From Methanomicrobium sp. W14 (GTDB taxonomy: Archaea; Halobacteriota; Methanomicrobia; Methanomicrobiales; Methanomicrobiaceae): DNA of 64,000 nucleotides. Every line of letters begins with the position of its first letter. Within the stretch, counting starts at the first letter, position 1. Positions 18,161 to 26,674 of the stretch are shown piece by piece. The translations under genes were made by a program, and so were the position numbers. The stretch lies in the NCBI RefSeq assembly GCF_017875315.1, contig NZ_JAGGMM010000001.1, positions 186,001 through 250,000 on the forward strand. Direction: 5' to 3'. Under the pieces are notes generated by a model. It made no database searches. It was not told the origin of the DNA and was given only the letters and a program-made list of their open reading frames with translations.

Positions 18161-19354
18161 TTAAGGTATCTTCAAAAGTCTGATGGAAACCGGCTTTTTT
18201 ATTATGCCCTGAAAATCAGGAGCAGCTATAAATTCAAGACCTGACATCGCAGCCTGATCGATAACCTTCTGGTTTATGCTTTTGCCTGTTATAAGGCCAT
18301 AAGCCCTGCCTGATTCCTCGCTGAATGCAGTTTCCATGTTTTCAGACGGGTATTCATTCAGGGTCTGGTAATCTTTTGACAAAAAGCGTATATGACCTGA
18401 TTTTTTTACATTTTTCATCTGGTCCAGAAGTTTATCCTCGGAACCAGTGTTTCCGTTTTTACCGGCTGTGTCCTTTTTTTCTTCCCTATCTTCATAAATT
18501 GCAGTACTGTACACGTTAAAGTCCACTTCCCCGTCGCGCCCCAGGATGACTTCAACCGGCACTTTATTTCTCAGAGGCTTGATTATCTCTTTTCTTGACA
18601 TGTCCTCGACGCTTCTTCCGCGCGGACTTATGGCGACAAAATCTATGTCTGCCACCTGGAGAAGTTCGCTGAGTATCAGGTCGCCACCCCTGTCGCCGTC
18701 AAGAAATACTGTTGCGGTTTTAGTCCTGCAGAGTTCAATTATAGTCTCCGGGATGTTCGTCCCCTCGACAGCGACCACGTTTTTTATCCCGTATTTAAGG
18801 AGATTTATGACGTCAGCCCTGCCTTCAACTATTATTATGGCGTCAGAGTCCTCTACGTTCGGTCCGGCAGGAAGCTTCTCCTTCCCGATTTCAATAATCT
18901 TTTCTATGCGTGAATATTCCCGCACTTCGTCTATGATATCGTTTGTATCTATGAGGCCCTCGTCAAAGGAGACCATTAAAATTTCTTTTGCCCTGTCTAC
19001 AATCTTTTTTCGTTTTGAAATCCTTATATCCTCTATCTTTTTTACGCTGAATACAGCTGAACATGGTCCTATCCTTTCAATTGTCTCAAGAGAGGCTGCA
19101 AGAAGAGCGGTCTCAGCCCTGTCTATCGAGGAATATATGAGGATTTCCCCTTTTGTGTTTCCTTTTTTGCTGGCTGTTTTTACATCAATTCTTCCGATCC
19201 TCCCGGTTCTCTGGAGATCACGAAGGTCGAGGTCTTCTCCAAGAAGTCCTTCGGTCTGCCCGAAGACTGCCCCGATGACATCCGATTTTTCTACCACTCC
19301 TTCAGCTTCAAATTCAATGTGTATCTGGTATTTTGTAGTTTCCGGTGAATACAA
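18161..19354 (-). CDS. dnaG: Archaeal DnaG-type primase/exosome subunit
   Basis: The archaeal DnaG protein has a TOPRIM core, here VEGRADVINLLKYG (Glu motif) and FLDGDRGGDLI (DxD motif), set in a 397-residue archaeal framework without zinc-finger or helicase-binding domains. In archaea it is a stable subunit of the RNA exosome and can act as a primase. It opens with TKYQIHIEFEAEGVVEKSDV, a family-typical sequence. The start is TTG, supported by GGAGG eight bases upstream. A long charged linker (EDREEKKDTAGKNG) separates the core from the C-terminal part. Confidence 0.95.
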   Translation of the reverse strand: MYSPETTKYQIHIEFEAEGVVEKSDVIGAVFGQTEGLLGEDLDLRDLQRTGRIGRIDVKTASKKGNTKGEILIYSSIDRAETALLAASLETIERIGPCSAVFSVKKIEDIRISKRKKIVDRAKEILMVSFDEGLIDTNDIIDEVREYSRIEKIIEIGKEKLPAGPNVEDSDAIIIVEGRADVINLLKYGIKNVVAVEGTNIPETIIELCRTKTATVFLDGDRGGDLILSELLQVADIDFVAISPRGRSVEDMSRKEIIKPLRNKVPVEVILGRDGEVDFNVYSTAIYEDREEKKDTAGKNGNTGSEDKLLDQMKNVKKSGHIRFLSKDYQTLNEYPSENMETAFSEESGRAYGLITGKSINQKVIDQAAMSGLEFIAAPDFQGIIKKPVSIRLLKIP

Positions 19355-19609
19355 TGATAATTCCTCCTGTAATGTGATGAATATGAAAGTCCGGTTTTAA
19401 CGGTTCTTCATAAGGCAAGATGACTAATAGTAGCTGAAATTATTTAAAATATTTTCATATTATATGAATAATTTATACATTCTGGATTTTTTAAATTACT
19501 GCATAAATTGCAGTATTAGGAAAAAAATCTTAAAAAAAATCTTTATTTTCACGTGTGAAAATTAATTTTTCATAATTGTTTCGGGATACTAAAAATCATA
19601 CAGTTATTA

Positions 19610-19775
19610 TAAAAAGCAAATGTGGCCCGGCATTAACAAACATGGATCACCAGAAGCACTTTGGCTTATCTTCACCTGTTATACCCAAATGGCCGGGCCT
19701 TTGCCTGTCACGCACCCGGGTTGTCCCGAAGATCACATCCAGACACGTAGCCAATAGATCACCCGGGGACCTAAT
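19610..19775. ncRNA. Candidate structured RNA between dnaG and pyrC
   Basis: A GC-rich island of about 150 bases in an otherwise AT-rich 460-base gap. Two closed elements are visible: GGCCCGGC (19624-19631) pairs with GCCGGGCC (19692-19699), enclosing 60 bases, and GTCCCG (about 19723) pairs with CGGGGAC (about 19764-19770), enclosing a second arm. GATCAC occurs three times (GTGATC on the minus strand). On the minus strand a TATA-like CATATATT precedes it and TTTTT follows the 76-base element, favouring minus-strand transcription; a plus-strand TATAAAA is also present. It does not fit tRNA, SRP RNA, RNase P RNA or 5S rRNA on inspection. The rest of 19355-19814 is AT-rich with nothing to report. 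Confidence 0.45.
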
Positions 19776-19814
19776 ATATGATGCGCACAATATCGGCGCA
19801 TAATTTATGCTTTA

Positions 19815-21089
19815 TTATTGTATATACCCTTTTCCCGGAATATGACTCGCAAAGCCTTTGTGAAATTCTCCTTTCTCGTAAGCGATATTTCCCCCGATTA
19901 TCGTATATTCAGGAAAAATCGCATTCATTCCCTCGTATGGGGTCCATCCTGCTTTGCTGTGAAGAATGTCAGACCTGATTTTAACAGGATTTTTAGGGTA
20001 TACCGCAAAATCACCGGTATCATTTTTCATAAAGCCCGGAGATTTTATGCCGAGTATCCTTGACGGGTTGTATACTGTTTTTTCAATTACAGATTTCAGG
20101 GTAATCCTTTTTTCGGCAACTTCGTTTAAAAGCAGGGGGAGCATAGTTTCCACACCGGGTATGCCGGAAGGGATTTCTGAAAAAGGTGTCTTTGTTTTTT
20201 CTGAAAAAGTATGCGGGGCATGGTCCGATGCTATAACGTCTATTTTGTCCCAGTAGCCCCAGATAGCTTTTCTGACATCCTCGTGCCTTACGGGAGGGTT
20301 TACCTTTGCCAGCCCGTCGTCCTCTTCAAACATTTCTGTAGATAAAAATAGGTGGTGGGGCATCACTTCAAAGGTAACGTTTTTACTGCTTAAAACCGCC
20401 CTGACCGACTCCGGAGATGAAAGATGACACATATGAATTCTAAGGCCCTCCGGTGCGATATCAAGCACTTCCCTTACTGCTTCTGCCTCGCTTTTGCATG
20501 ACCTTATTTTTTCATGGCACAAAAGGGAGTTGTCTTTTCCGGGCCCGGTCTTCTCCGCATGAACGGTTACAAGAGCGTTCTCACTTAATATTTCACCGAA
20601 AACTTTTGCGAGGAATTCCGGGTTAACTGGTTTTCCATAGCTTGATTCCGCAAAAAAAGTTTCACCGAATGCGACAGCTCCTGTTCTGTACATCCCCTTT
20701 ATATCACATCCGGGACTGACACCACCGTTGATGCCAAAATTGCAGTATGAAAGGGATTTCGCTTCATCTCTTCTTTTTGAGAAGGACAATGCGTCGGTTA
20801 CAGGAGGAATAGTATTGGGCTGGTCGATTACTGTTGTCACTCCACCTGCAAGGGCGCTTTTTGAACCGCTTTCCCATGTCTCCTTGTATGACTGCTCCTC
20901 TCCTCCACGCATATGGACATGCATATCGGTTGCCCCTGGTATACAGAAATATCCTGTGCAGTCGATAGTCCTTTCAGAGCGAAGCTGTGAACCTGAATGG
21001 ACAACCAGTCCGTCTTTAACAGATATGTCCTTTACAAGCCCGTCAGGCATCATTACACTCTTTAAAACCAGATCACATTCAGAATTCAT
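19815..21089 (-). CDS. pyrC: Dihydroorotase
   Basis: Closes carbamoyl aspartate to dihydroorotate in pyrimidine synthesis. The amidohydrolase barrel motifs are GATDMHVHMRGGEEQ (metal His pair), the later VTVHAEKTGPGKD and IHMCHLSSPESVRAV (metal His residues), and IASDHAPHTFSEK (catalytic Asp). At 424 residues it is the normal class I length. The metal-bridging Lys expected of many class I enzymes is not obvious and should be checked by alignment. It is a single gene facing the dnaG region. Confidence 0.92.
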   Translation of the reverse strand: MNSECDLVLKSVMMPDGLVKDISVKDGLVVHSGSQLRSERTIDCTGYFCIPGATDMHVHMRGGEEQSYKETWESGSKSALAGGVTTVIDQPNTIPPVTDALSFSKRRDEAKSLSYCNFGINGGVSPGCDIKGMYRTGAVAFGETFFAESSYGKPVNPEFLAKVFGEILSENALVTVHAEKTGPGKDNSLLCHEKIRSCKSEAEAVREVLDIAPEGLRIHMCHLSSPESVRAVLSSKNVTFEVMPHHLFLSTEMFEEDDGLAKVNPPVRHEDVRKAIWGYWDKIDVIASDHAPHTFSEKTKTPFSEIPSGIPGVETMLPLLLNEVAEKRITLKSVIEKTVYNPSRILGIKSPGFMKNDTGDFAVYPKNPVKIRSDILHSKAGWTPYEGMNAIFPEYTIIGGNIAYEKGEFHKGFASHIPGKGYIQ

Positions 21090-21161
21090 TGCGTCAGAAA
21101 CTCCGGTGCTGTAAGCTAATAGTCTGGGGTGATAAGATAAAAGTGTAAGGTTTATTGATTT

Positions 21162-22169
21162 TCAGCAGACTCTCGGGACAGGGTCTCCTACGGGAGTCTC
21201 AATGAAGCGTTCCCCTCCTATTGAAGTCTCCATTATAACGGATTTCCCTTCGGTCACCCTTCCGATTATTGCCGCATCTTTTCCGTATTTATGTCTTTTA
21301 ATTGCGGCAAGTATCTTTTCAGCATCATCTTTTGCAACGCCCATAACGACTTTGCCTTCGTTTGCAACGTCAAGAGGATTTATTCCCAGAAGTTCGGAAG
21401 CGCTTTTTACACTTCTTCTTATGGGCAGATCCTCTTCGTATATCCTTACCTGTACGCCGGACTTGTCGGCCATCTCATTTATTGCGTTTGAAAAACCTCC
21501 CCTTGTCGGGTCCTTCATCGCGTGGATTTCACCGGCATTCATGGCGCTTTCAACAAGACCCCAGGTCGGGGCAACATCGGATTTTATCTGCTCTCCAAGG
21601 TCAAAGCCTTCGCGGGCAGTGATAACGCAGAGACCGTGGTCTCCTATTGTGCCGCTTACAATGATTACATCCCCCGGTTTTAACCCGTTGTCACGTACAG
21701 GCTTTTTCACTGCACCTATCCCTGCCGTATTTATTATGATTCCGTCCAGAGAACCCTTTTCGACAACCTTTGTATCCCCGGTAACGATTGATGCGCCGCA
21801 TTCATCAAGCGCACTGTCCATTGAGGAGACTATTCTTTCAAGAACGTCTATGTCAAAGCCTTCCTCTATTATCATTGCGCATGAAAGGGCTACAGGTTTT
21901 CCTCCCATCATCGCAAGGTCGTTTGCAGTCCCGCATACGGCGATTCTTCCTATATCCCCTCCGGGGAAAAAGAGCGGTCTTACGACATGCGAGTCTGTCG
22001 TAAATACGATATTCTGCTCTCCGAACGGAACAACCGCTCCATCATCAAGCGATTCAAGGCCTATTCCACCTGCGTTGTTGTTTTTGTATTTTGTAAGCGT
22101 CTTTCCCAGAAGGTCCGAAAAAACGGCCCCTCCGGCTCCGTGCATAAGATTGACCTGGTTGGCTTTCAC
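21162..22169 (-). CDS. hypE: Hydrogenase maturation protein HypE
   Basis: HypE dehydrates the carbamoyl group carried on its C-terminal cysteine into the cyanide ligand of the [NiFe] hydrogenase active site. The protein ends in GDPVPRVC, with the acceptor Cys as the last residue. The PurM-like ATP domain shows GLESLDDGAVVPFG, TTDSHVVRPLFFPGGDIG and MKDPTRGGFSNAINEMA. At 335 residues it is full length. Its start overlaps the hypA stop by four bases; it is the last gene of a hypC-hypA-hypE operon. Confidence 0.97.
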   Translation of the reverse strand: MKANQVNLMHGAGGAVFSDLLGKTLTKYKNNNAGGIGLESLDDGAVVPFGEQNIVFTTDSHVVRPLFFPGGDIGRIAVCGTANDLAMMGGKPVALSCAMIIEEGFDIDVLERIVSSMDSALDECGASIVTGDTKVVEKGSLDGIIINTAGIGAVKKPVRDNGLKPGDVIIVSGTIGDHGLCVITAREGFDLGEQIKSDVAPTWGLVESAMNAGEIHAMKDPTRGGFSNAINEMADKSGVQVRIYEEDLPIRRSVKSASELLGINPLDVANEGKVVMGVAKDDAEKILAAIKRHKYGKDAAIIGRVTEGKSVIMETSIGGERFIETPVGDPVPRVC

Positions 22170-22507
22170 TCGTCATCCACCTCTATTTCAATGTTTGTAA
22201 CAGAAATCTCCCTCCCGTCGATAATTTCCGGAAGGGAACCGCAGTTCGGACAGACATATTTCTCGTTTCCTTTGTATCCGCATTTGCATATGCTTTTTAC
22301 GGGAATCGTTTTTGCCTCAAGTTTACAGTCCTTAAACAGTGCGTCGTCCTCGCACATTGTTTCAAAAAGAAAGATAACCTGTTCAGGGTTTATCATAGTC
22401 ATCTCGCCGACGTCAACACAAACTTTTTTTATGCGGGTGGCGGAATTTTCAAGAGCTGCACGCTTTGATGTCGCAAATATGTCGTAGGCAATAGTATACT
22501 CGTGCAT
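22166..22507 (-). CDS. hypA: Hydrogenase nickel incorporation protein HypA
   Basis: HypA delivers nickel to the hydrogenase large subunit. The nickel-binding N-terminus MHEYT is intact with His2. The structural zinc site is seen as CKCGYKGNEKYVCPNCGS (about residues 74-91). At 113 residues it is normal. It overlaps hypE by four bases and shares one base with the stop of hypC, so the three genes are translationally coupled. Confidence 0.95.
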   Translation of the reverse strand: MHEYTIAYDIFATSKRAALENSATRIKKVCVDVGEMTMINPEQVIFLFETMCEDDALFKDCKLEAKTIPVKSICKCGYKGNEKYVCPNCGSLPEIIDGREISVTNIEIEVDDE

Positions 22508-22731
22508 CAGTCCTCCATTGCCGCGTAAACTTCCTTGAACAGCTGACGCGTCTGGAGTGCCTCCTCACGGGATAGAGTCTGAATGGCAAATCCTACGTGG
22601 ACCAGAACAAAGTCTCCTTTATGAACGTCCACAAGATCAATTCTGACCTCCTGCTGAAGGTCGCCATAGTCAACGACAGCTATGTTGCCGTCCTTAATTT
22701 CCAGCACTTCTGCCGGAACTGCAATGCACAT
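22507..22731 (-). CDS. hypC: Hydrogenase maturation chaperone HypC
   Basis: A 74-residue chaperone that binds the iron-cyanide-carbonyl intermediate and passes it from the HypD complex to the hydrogenase precursor. The N-terminus MCIAVPAEVLEI carries the essential Cys2, and VDVHKGDFVLVHVGFAIQ is the family core. It is first in the hypC-hypA-hypE operon. hypD, hypF and hypB are not in the window. Confidence 0.96.
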   Translation of the reverse strand: MCIAVPAEVLEIKDGNIAVVDYGDLQQEVRIDLVDVHKGDFVLVHVGFAIQTLSREEALQTRQLFKEVYAAMED

Positions 22732-22798
22732 TGTATAACCCCTCTTTTTCCGGATCGAGTCAATTTACACCCGGATTTGGTTTTGATTAAAACAATAA

Positions 22799-22882
22799 CG
22801 CCGAGAAGGAGATTTGAACTCCTGAGGTGTAAACACCAGTGGCTTTCAAGGCCACCGCCTTTCCGGGCTAGACTATCTCGGC
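22799..22882 (-). tRNA. tRNA-Ser (anticodon UGA)
   Basis: A complete type II tRNA read on the minus strand. The acceptor stem GCCGAGA pairs with TCTCGGC, and the discriminator base is G as expected for serine. The anticodon arm is GTGGC-CTTGAAA-GCCAC, giving anticodon TGA for UCA codons. A long variable arm (about GTGTTTACACC) and the T arm GGAG-TTCAAAT-CTCC are clear. CCA is not encoded and no intron is seen. Confidence 0.97.
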
Positions 22883-22910
22883 CCGCTTCTTAATAGTTTG
22901 ATTTTTTCCC

Positions 22911-22920
22911 TTAAAAATAT
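22911..22920 (-). promoter_or_regulatory. TATA box of tRNA-Ser
   Basis: On the minus strand ATATTTTTAA lies 29 bases upstream of the first tRNA base, the expected position for an archaeal box A. Confidence 0.5.
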
Positions 22921-22927
22921 GGTGTTA

Positions 22928-24031
22928 TTATCTTCTTAACGCAAAAGCCGCCAAAGCCACTGCAATAATGCAGGACAAAAGCCCGATTGGGAAAACAAAG
23001 CCGGATTGTGTCGCAGATGGCGTACTTTCGGATTCAAAGACTGCCGGTGCACTGTCGTTTACAGTTATGGATGAGGCGCCTGTTGCGTAGAGTGTTACGT
23101 AGCCGCTGTCTGATGTTTCCGCAGGGTACACCTTTACATAAACGGTTCCTGCTGGCACTGGTATTGTAAAAGATTCGGCTGTGTTGTCGGCGTAGTTGTT
23201 GACCATCCTGATTGTTCCGCTGTCTGTGGAATACTCCATGACCCAGTTATGACCTTTTGAAGTTTTGACGCTGAGTTCACCTGCGTTTGTCTGAATTGAG
23301 AAGTACGCAGGACTTGTATATGAAGCGAATGACTGCGCTGACATTGTCTTTGTCTGCGTGTCAGAGCCTGTGGATGTTGTGGTCGGCGATGCCGTTTCTG
23401 TGCTTACTGAAGTGAACTCCTGGTGTCTTATGAGTCCTGCCGTGTCGGAAAATGATACGTAATAGTTGCCTGGATGCTGGATTTCGACGTTTTTGATGAA
23501 TTGTCCGTTTGAGTTGGTTTCAATCCACTGTTCAGGAAGTATAATATTCCCCTCTCCGTCATCCACCATGATTTCAATACCCTTGTCGCCCCTTGTAGTG
23601 CTTCTTCCGGCGACTTTAAGGTAACCGTTGAATTCCTGTTTCAGGGGTGATGCTATTTCAATCTCAGCCGTTCTGTCGATAATCTGAAACAATACCGTGG
23701 TTGTTGAGCTTGAACCAAAGTCTATATCGCCTGGTGAGGATACTCCAATTTTATAAGTCCCCGGTGAGAGGTCGTCTGTCTGAAATTTTGCACTCCAGTC
23801 TCCGCCCGACTGAATCGTGAATGACTGCTGTTCAATTTCTTTTATGGACCCCTGCTGGCTGTAGAGAGTTATCGTCATCGTAGTCCCCGGATTTATCGTG
23901 CTTGTGCCTGCTATTACTATAGTGTCACCGAGGCCCACGGTTGGGGGGACATCAAAGTTTATTACATCGGCGTTAACCCCTCCGCATACTACCATTGCCA
24001 AAAGCAGTATAATGCATGCTATCTTTTTCAT
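22928..24031 (-). CDS. Secreted beta-sandwich protein with C-terminal membrane anchor
   Basis: A 367-residue surface protein. The N-terminal signal peptide is MKKIACIILLLAMVVCGGVNA. Two or three Ig-like beta domains follow (about residues 22-220; LKVAGRSTTRGDKGIEIMV is one strand pair), then a Thr/Ser-rich linker, a pre-peptidase-like C-terminal beta domain (SFTIPVPAGTVYVKVYPAE), and a hydrophobic tail FVFPIGLLSCIIAVALAA ending in ARR-like positive residues. The layout matches methanogen cell-envelope proteins (DUF3821/MEMAR_RS02690-like), though that family name is tentative. Its start codon lies only 28 bases from that of the divergent RaSEA gene. Confidence 0.75.
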   Translation of the reverse strand: MKKIACIILLLAMVVCGGVNADVINFDVPPTVGLGDTIVIAGTSTINPGTTMTITLYSQQGSIKEIEQQSFTIQSGGDWSAKFQTDDLSPGTYKIGVSSPGDIDFGSSSTTTVLFQIIDRTAEIEIASPLKQEFNGYLKVAGRSTTRGDKGIEIMVDDGEGNIILPEQWIETNSNGQFIKNVEIQHPGNYYVSFSDTAGLIRHQEFTSVSTETASPTTTSTGSDTQTKTMSAQSFASYTSPAYFSIQTNAGELSVKTSKGHNWVMEYSTDSGTIRMVNNYADNTAESFTIPVPAGTVYVKVYPAETSDSGYVTLYATGASSITVNDSAPAVFESESTPSATQSGFVFPIGLLSCIIAVALAAFALRR

Positions 24032-24059
24032 GTTTACAGGATCAACTACTATAGCATTA

Positions 24060-25046
24060 ATGATATCTGAACAGACTGAAAAACCTCTTGCATGCTGGAA
24101 AAGCAAAGAACTCCATCTTGGTGAAGTTATAGACTGTCTTACGATTATTTTTAAGTCCGGCGGGTGCTCCTGGAACCGCTGCAGGATGTGCGGATATAAA
24201 AATGAGAGATTCGCAAGAATCTCCGAAGACTACCTTACAGACAGGTTGATGAATCAGCTTTCGTTTGTCTTAAACGAGTTTGACCCGAAAAGCTATCAGA
24301 TGGTCAAAATTTTTACATCCGGAAGCTTTTTTGACTCCGGTGAAGTGCCTCCCAAAGCCAGATCTGAGATAGGCAGGGCTTTTCGCGGCAAGACCATAAT
24401 CGCCGAATCAAGGACTGAATTTGTAAAATCGGATATCTTATCTGAATTTATAGAAAAGATTGATGACGGCTCAAAGGAGCACCCTTTTTATGTTGCAATG
24501 GGCCTTGAAACTACAAACGACTACATTAGGGACAAGTGCATAGACAAGGGCCATACTTATGATGATTTCAAAAAAGCAGTCGCTGAAGGAAGAGATGCCG
24601 GGTCGGGAATAAAGACGTACCTTATGATGAAGCCGCCGTACCTGACGGAATCAGAGGCGCTTTCGGACATGAAGAAGTCGATTGCCGATGTAACCGGATA
24701 TTCCGATATTATCTCCATGAACCTGTGCACTGTTCAGAATAAAACCGAAGTTGAAAGGCTGTGGAAACAGAAAGCCTACAGGCCGCCTTATCTTTGGAGT
24801 GTGCTTGATGTCTTAATAGACGCGAAAGTGCATATCCTCTGCGACCCCGTCGGGGGAGGAAAAAGCCGCGGCCCTCACAACTGCGGAGTATGCGACCCGG
24901 ATATCGTCGGTGCAATAAGGGATTACTCCCTTACTGATGACAGAGACTTACTGAAAATTTATTACGATAAGGGGTGCGGGTGCATGGACGAATGGAGGTA
25001 TGTCCTCAGGGAGGAAAAACCGTACTGTATGCCCCTGACCAGCTAA
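24060..25046 (+). CDS. raSEA: Archaeosine biosynthesis radical SAM protein RaSEA
   Basis: Works with ArcS to convert lysine-modified preQ0 at tRNA position 15 into archaeosine. The cluster motif is CSWNRCRMCGYKNE with Cys36, Cys41 and Cys44, a CX4CX2C spacing that departs from the usual CX3CX2C and matches this family. Further family signs are KIFTSGSFFDSGEVP, FYVAMGLETTNDYIRD, and the Cys-rich end HNCGVCDPDIV and KGCGCMDEW. I start at MISEQTEKPL (328 residues); the upstream in-frame extension only reads through the divergent signal-peptide gene. Confidence 0.87.
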   Translation: MISEQTEKPLACWKSKELHLGEVIDCLTIIFKSGGCSWNRCRMCGYKNERFARISEDYLTDRLMNQLSFVLNEFDPKSYQMVKIFTSGSFFDSGEVPPKARSEIGRAFRGKTIIAESRTEFVKSDILSEFIEKIDDGSKEHPFYVAMGLETTNDYIRDKCIDKGHTYDDFKKAVAEGRDAGSGIKTYLMMKPPYLTESEALSDMKKSIADVTGYSDIISMNLCTVQNKTEVERLWKQKAYRPPYLWSVLDVLIDAKVHILCDPVGGGKSRGPHNCGVCDPDIVGAIRDYSLTDDRDLLKIYYDKGCGCMDEWRYVLREEKPYCMPLTS

Positions 25047-25141
25047 AACAAAATAAAAAAAATATCACAATAATTTAAAAAAAGAATGAATTAAAAAAAA
25101 TACCGGATAATTTGAACATAATAAAAAATGTAAATTCTTTT

Positions 25142-26386
25142 TTAGTTCTTTTTATTATTGTCTTTTTCGTCATCAATCAGGTATTTTGCAAGGAGAGGCA
25201 GAAATGCTCCGGCATCGCTTACAACGCCTATGGCCTGGGCAGACCCCCTGTCACTGAGTTTCGTCACGGATGCAGGGTTTATGTCGACGCAGATTGTCTT
25301 TACGTATGACGGCAGGCAGTTTCCTATGGCAATGGAATGAAGAAGCGTTCCTATCATAATGACCATGTCAAGTCCGCGCAGGTGTTTTCTCATCTCCTCC
25401 TGTGCTACCATCACATCGGTTATTACGTCAGGGAGAGGTCCGTCGTCCCGTATTGACCCGGCAAGGACGAACGGGACGTTGTTTTTGATGCATTCATACA
25501 TTATGCCTTTCTTGATTAAACCGCATTCAACTGCCTTTCTGATTGACCCGGCGCGTATAACCTCGCTGATGGTGGTGATGTGGTTTTTATGCCCGCCGAC
25601 TGCAAGAGTCCCTGTATCAAGGTTCATTCCAAGAGACGTCCCGAACAGGTTGTACTCTATATCATGCGTGGCAAGAGCGTTTCCGGCAAAGAGAGCGTCT
25701 ATATATCCTGCCCTGATTATCTTTGCAAGGGCCGGGGCGGCTCTTGTATGAACTATTGCAGGGCCACCTACAATTCCGATTTTACCTCCTCTTTCTTTTA
25801 TCTCCTTCATTTCGCCGGCTATTTTCTTGATTATTGTCTCGCTCGGCCTTTCCGAGGAGACGGTATTCTGCATGAATTCAAACTGGTTGACTTTTCTGGA
25901 CCTTTCAGGCGGGACAATCCTGACACCCCTTTCACCGATTACGATAAGGTCACCTTTTTTTATTTTTGCAAGAGGGGTGCATAATGCACGCGGAGTTTTT
26001 TTCTCTATTACAATATGGCAGTCCATCTCGATGTTTTCCACAGAAATCCAGTTGCCGTTGTATTTTACAAATGTCGGGTGGTTTGTTGTGGAGTAAAACC
26101 CTTTAGGAAGAATTTTGTCGCCTTCGGCTTCCTCAAGCCTGATGTCCTCCATTTCCGGCATTCTTGCCCCGAGCCTGTGGAGTTCGCTTAAAATATTCTC
26201 AAGTTTGTCTTCGGTTTCTGAACTTATGATGAGCCTGGCATAACTTGGGTCCTGTTTTCTTTTTCCGATATCAAAGGTGGTAATCTCAAAATTGCCGCCC
26301 ATATCCAGAACTTTGTCAAAAACACGGGTCATAATGCCGGAATCTATAATATGACCCTGAAGTTCAATCTCACGGGACGCTTCCAT
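25142..26386 (-). CDS. Archaeal ornithine cyclodeaminase (TIGR00300 family)
   Basis: The 414-residue protein belongs to the LOR/SDH-related archaeal family in which a methanococcal member was shown to be an ornithine cyclodeaminase making proline from ornithine. The N-terminal part (REIELQGHIIDSGIMTRVFD) is the LOR/SDH domain, and the C-terminal NAD-binding part contains KIGIVGGPAIVHTRAAPAL, ALFAGNALATHDIEYNLFG and TICVDINPASVTKLSDRGS. It may explain proline synthesis here and drains the same ornithine used by ArgF. A frequently confused alternative name is arginine dihydrolase-related AgrE; the dihydrolase domain is absent. Confidence 0.85.
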   Translation of the reverse strand: MEASREIELQGHIIDSGIMTRVFDKVLDMGGNFEITTFDIGKRKQDPSYARLIISSETEDKLENILSELHRLGARMPEMEDIRLEEAEGDKILPKGFYSTTNHPTFVKYNGNWISVENIEMDCHIVIEKKTPRALCTPLAKIKKGDLIVIGERGVRIVPPERSRKVNQFEFMQNTVSSERPSETIIKKIAGEMKEIKERGGKIGIVGGPAIVHTRAAPALAKIIRAGYIDALFAGNALATHDIEYNLFGTSLGMNLDTGTLAVGGHKNHITTISEVIRAGSIRKAVECGLIKKGIMYECIKNNVPFVLAGSIRDDGPLPDVITDVMVAQEEMRKHLRGLDMVIMIGTLLHSIAIGNCLPSYVKTICVDINPASVTKLSDRGSAQAIGVVSDAGAFLPLLAKYLIDDEKDNNKKN

Positions 26387-26492
26387 GTATTATAATTTAT
26401 CTTGTAAAATAATAGTATTTGCTGTATTTGAAGAATTCAGGACATTTAGCTACAATTTTGCATTTAATTCATTAAACTCTCTTTAAGCAGAA

Positions 26493-26610
26493 AAGGACTG
26501 TTCTGTGAAGACCTGAATGTCCAAAAGAGTCCTTCATGAAGGAGGTGATTCAGCGTGCCGGGAAGAAAAGCACGCATAAAATTTATGTGATGATTTTTAT
26601 TTTTTTTCGA
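26493..26610 (+). promoter_or_regulatory. Leader-like element with competing hairpins, full SD and 11-residue ORF
   Basis: AAGGACT (26493-26499) can pair with AGTCCTT (26528-26534). Alternatively TCCTTCATGAAGGA (26530-26543), a perfect 14-base palindrome, folds and hides the SD. The SD GGAGGTGAT (26541-26549) matches the whole anti-SD and sits five bases before GTG at 26555. That GTG opens an 11-residue ORF (26555-26590, MPGRKARIKFM); the start lies in a CGTGC/GCACG stem. A T-rich tract (26592-26607) ends the unit. No plus-strand gene follows for 1 kb. This looks like a small regulatory mRNA or attenuator. Confidence 0.45.
26555..26590 (+). CDS. Possible 11-residue basic peptide
   Basis: GTG start five bases after the strongest SD in the window (GGAGGTGAT). 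The peptide MPGRKARIKFM is basic. An alternative start, ATG at 26536, would give a 28-residue peptide in another frame ending near 26622. The peptide may be incidental to a regulatory RNA, so confidence that it is made and functional is low. Confidence 0.3.
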   Translation: MPGRKARIKFM

Positions 26611-26674
26611 ACTTTAGTTTAAATCCTTAAAATTCTGATTTTTCGTCTTTCCTGACCTCTGTCCGTAATTGATT

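Noticed and set aside
19624-19699. 76-base stem-closed element as a tRNA
   Set aside because: The length and 8-bp closing stem resemble a tRNA, but there is no D arm, no TTC in a T arm and no anticodon stem on either strand.
19576-19803. 75-residue ORF across the dnaG-pyrC gap
   Set aside because: It covers the stem-forming GC-rich block, has no ribosome site and reads as a by-product of a structured RNA.
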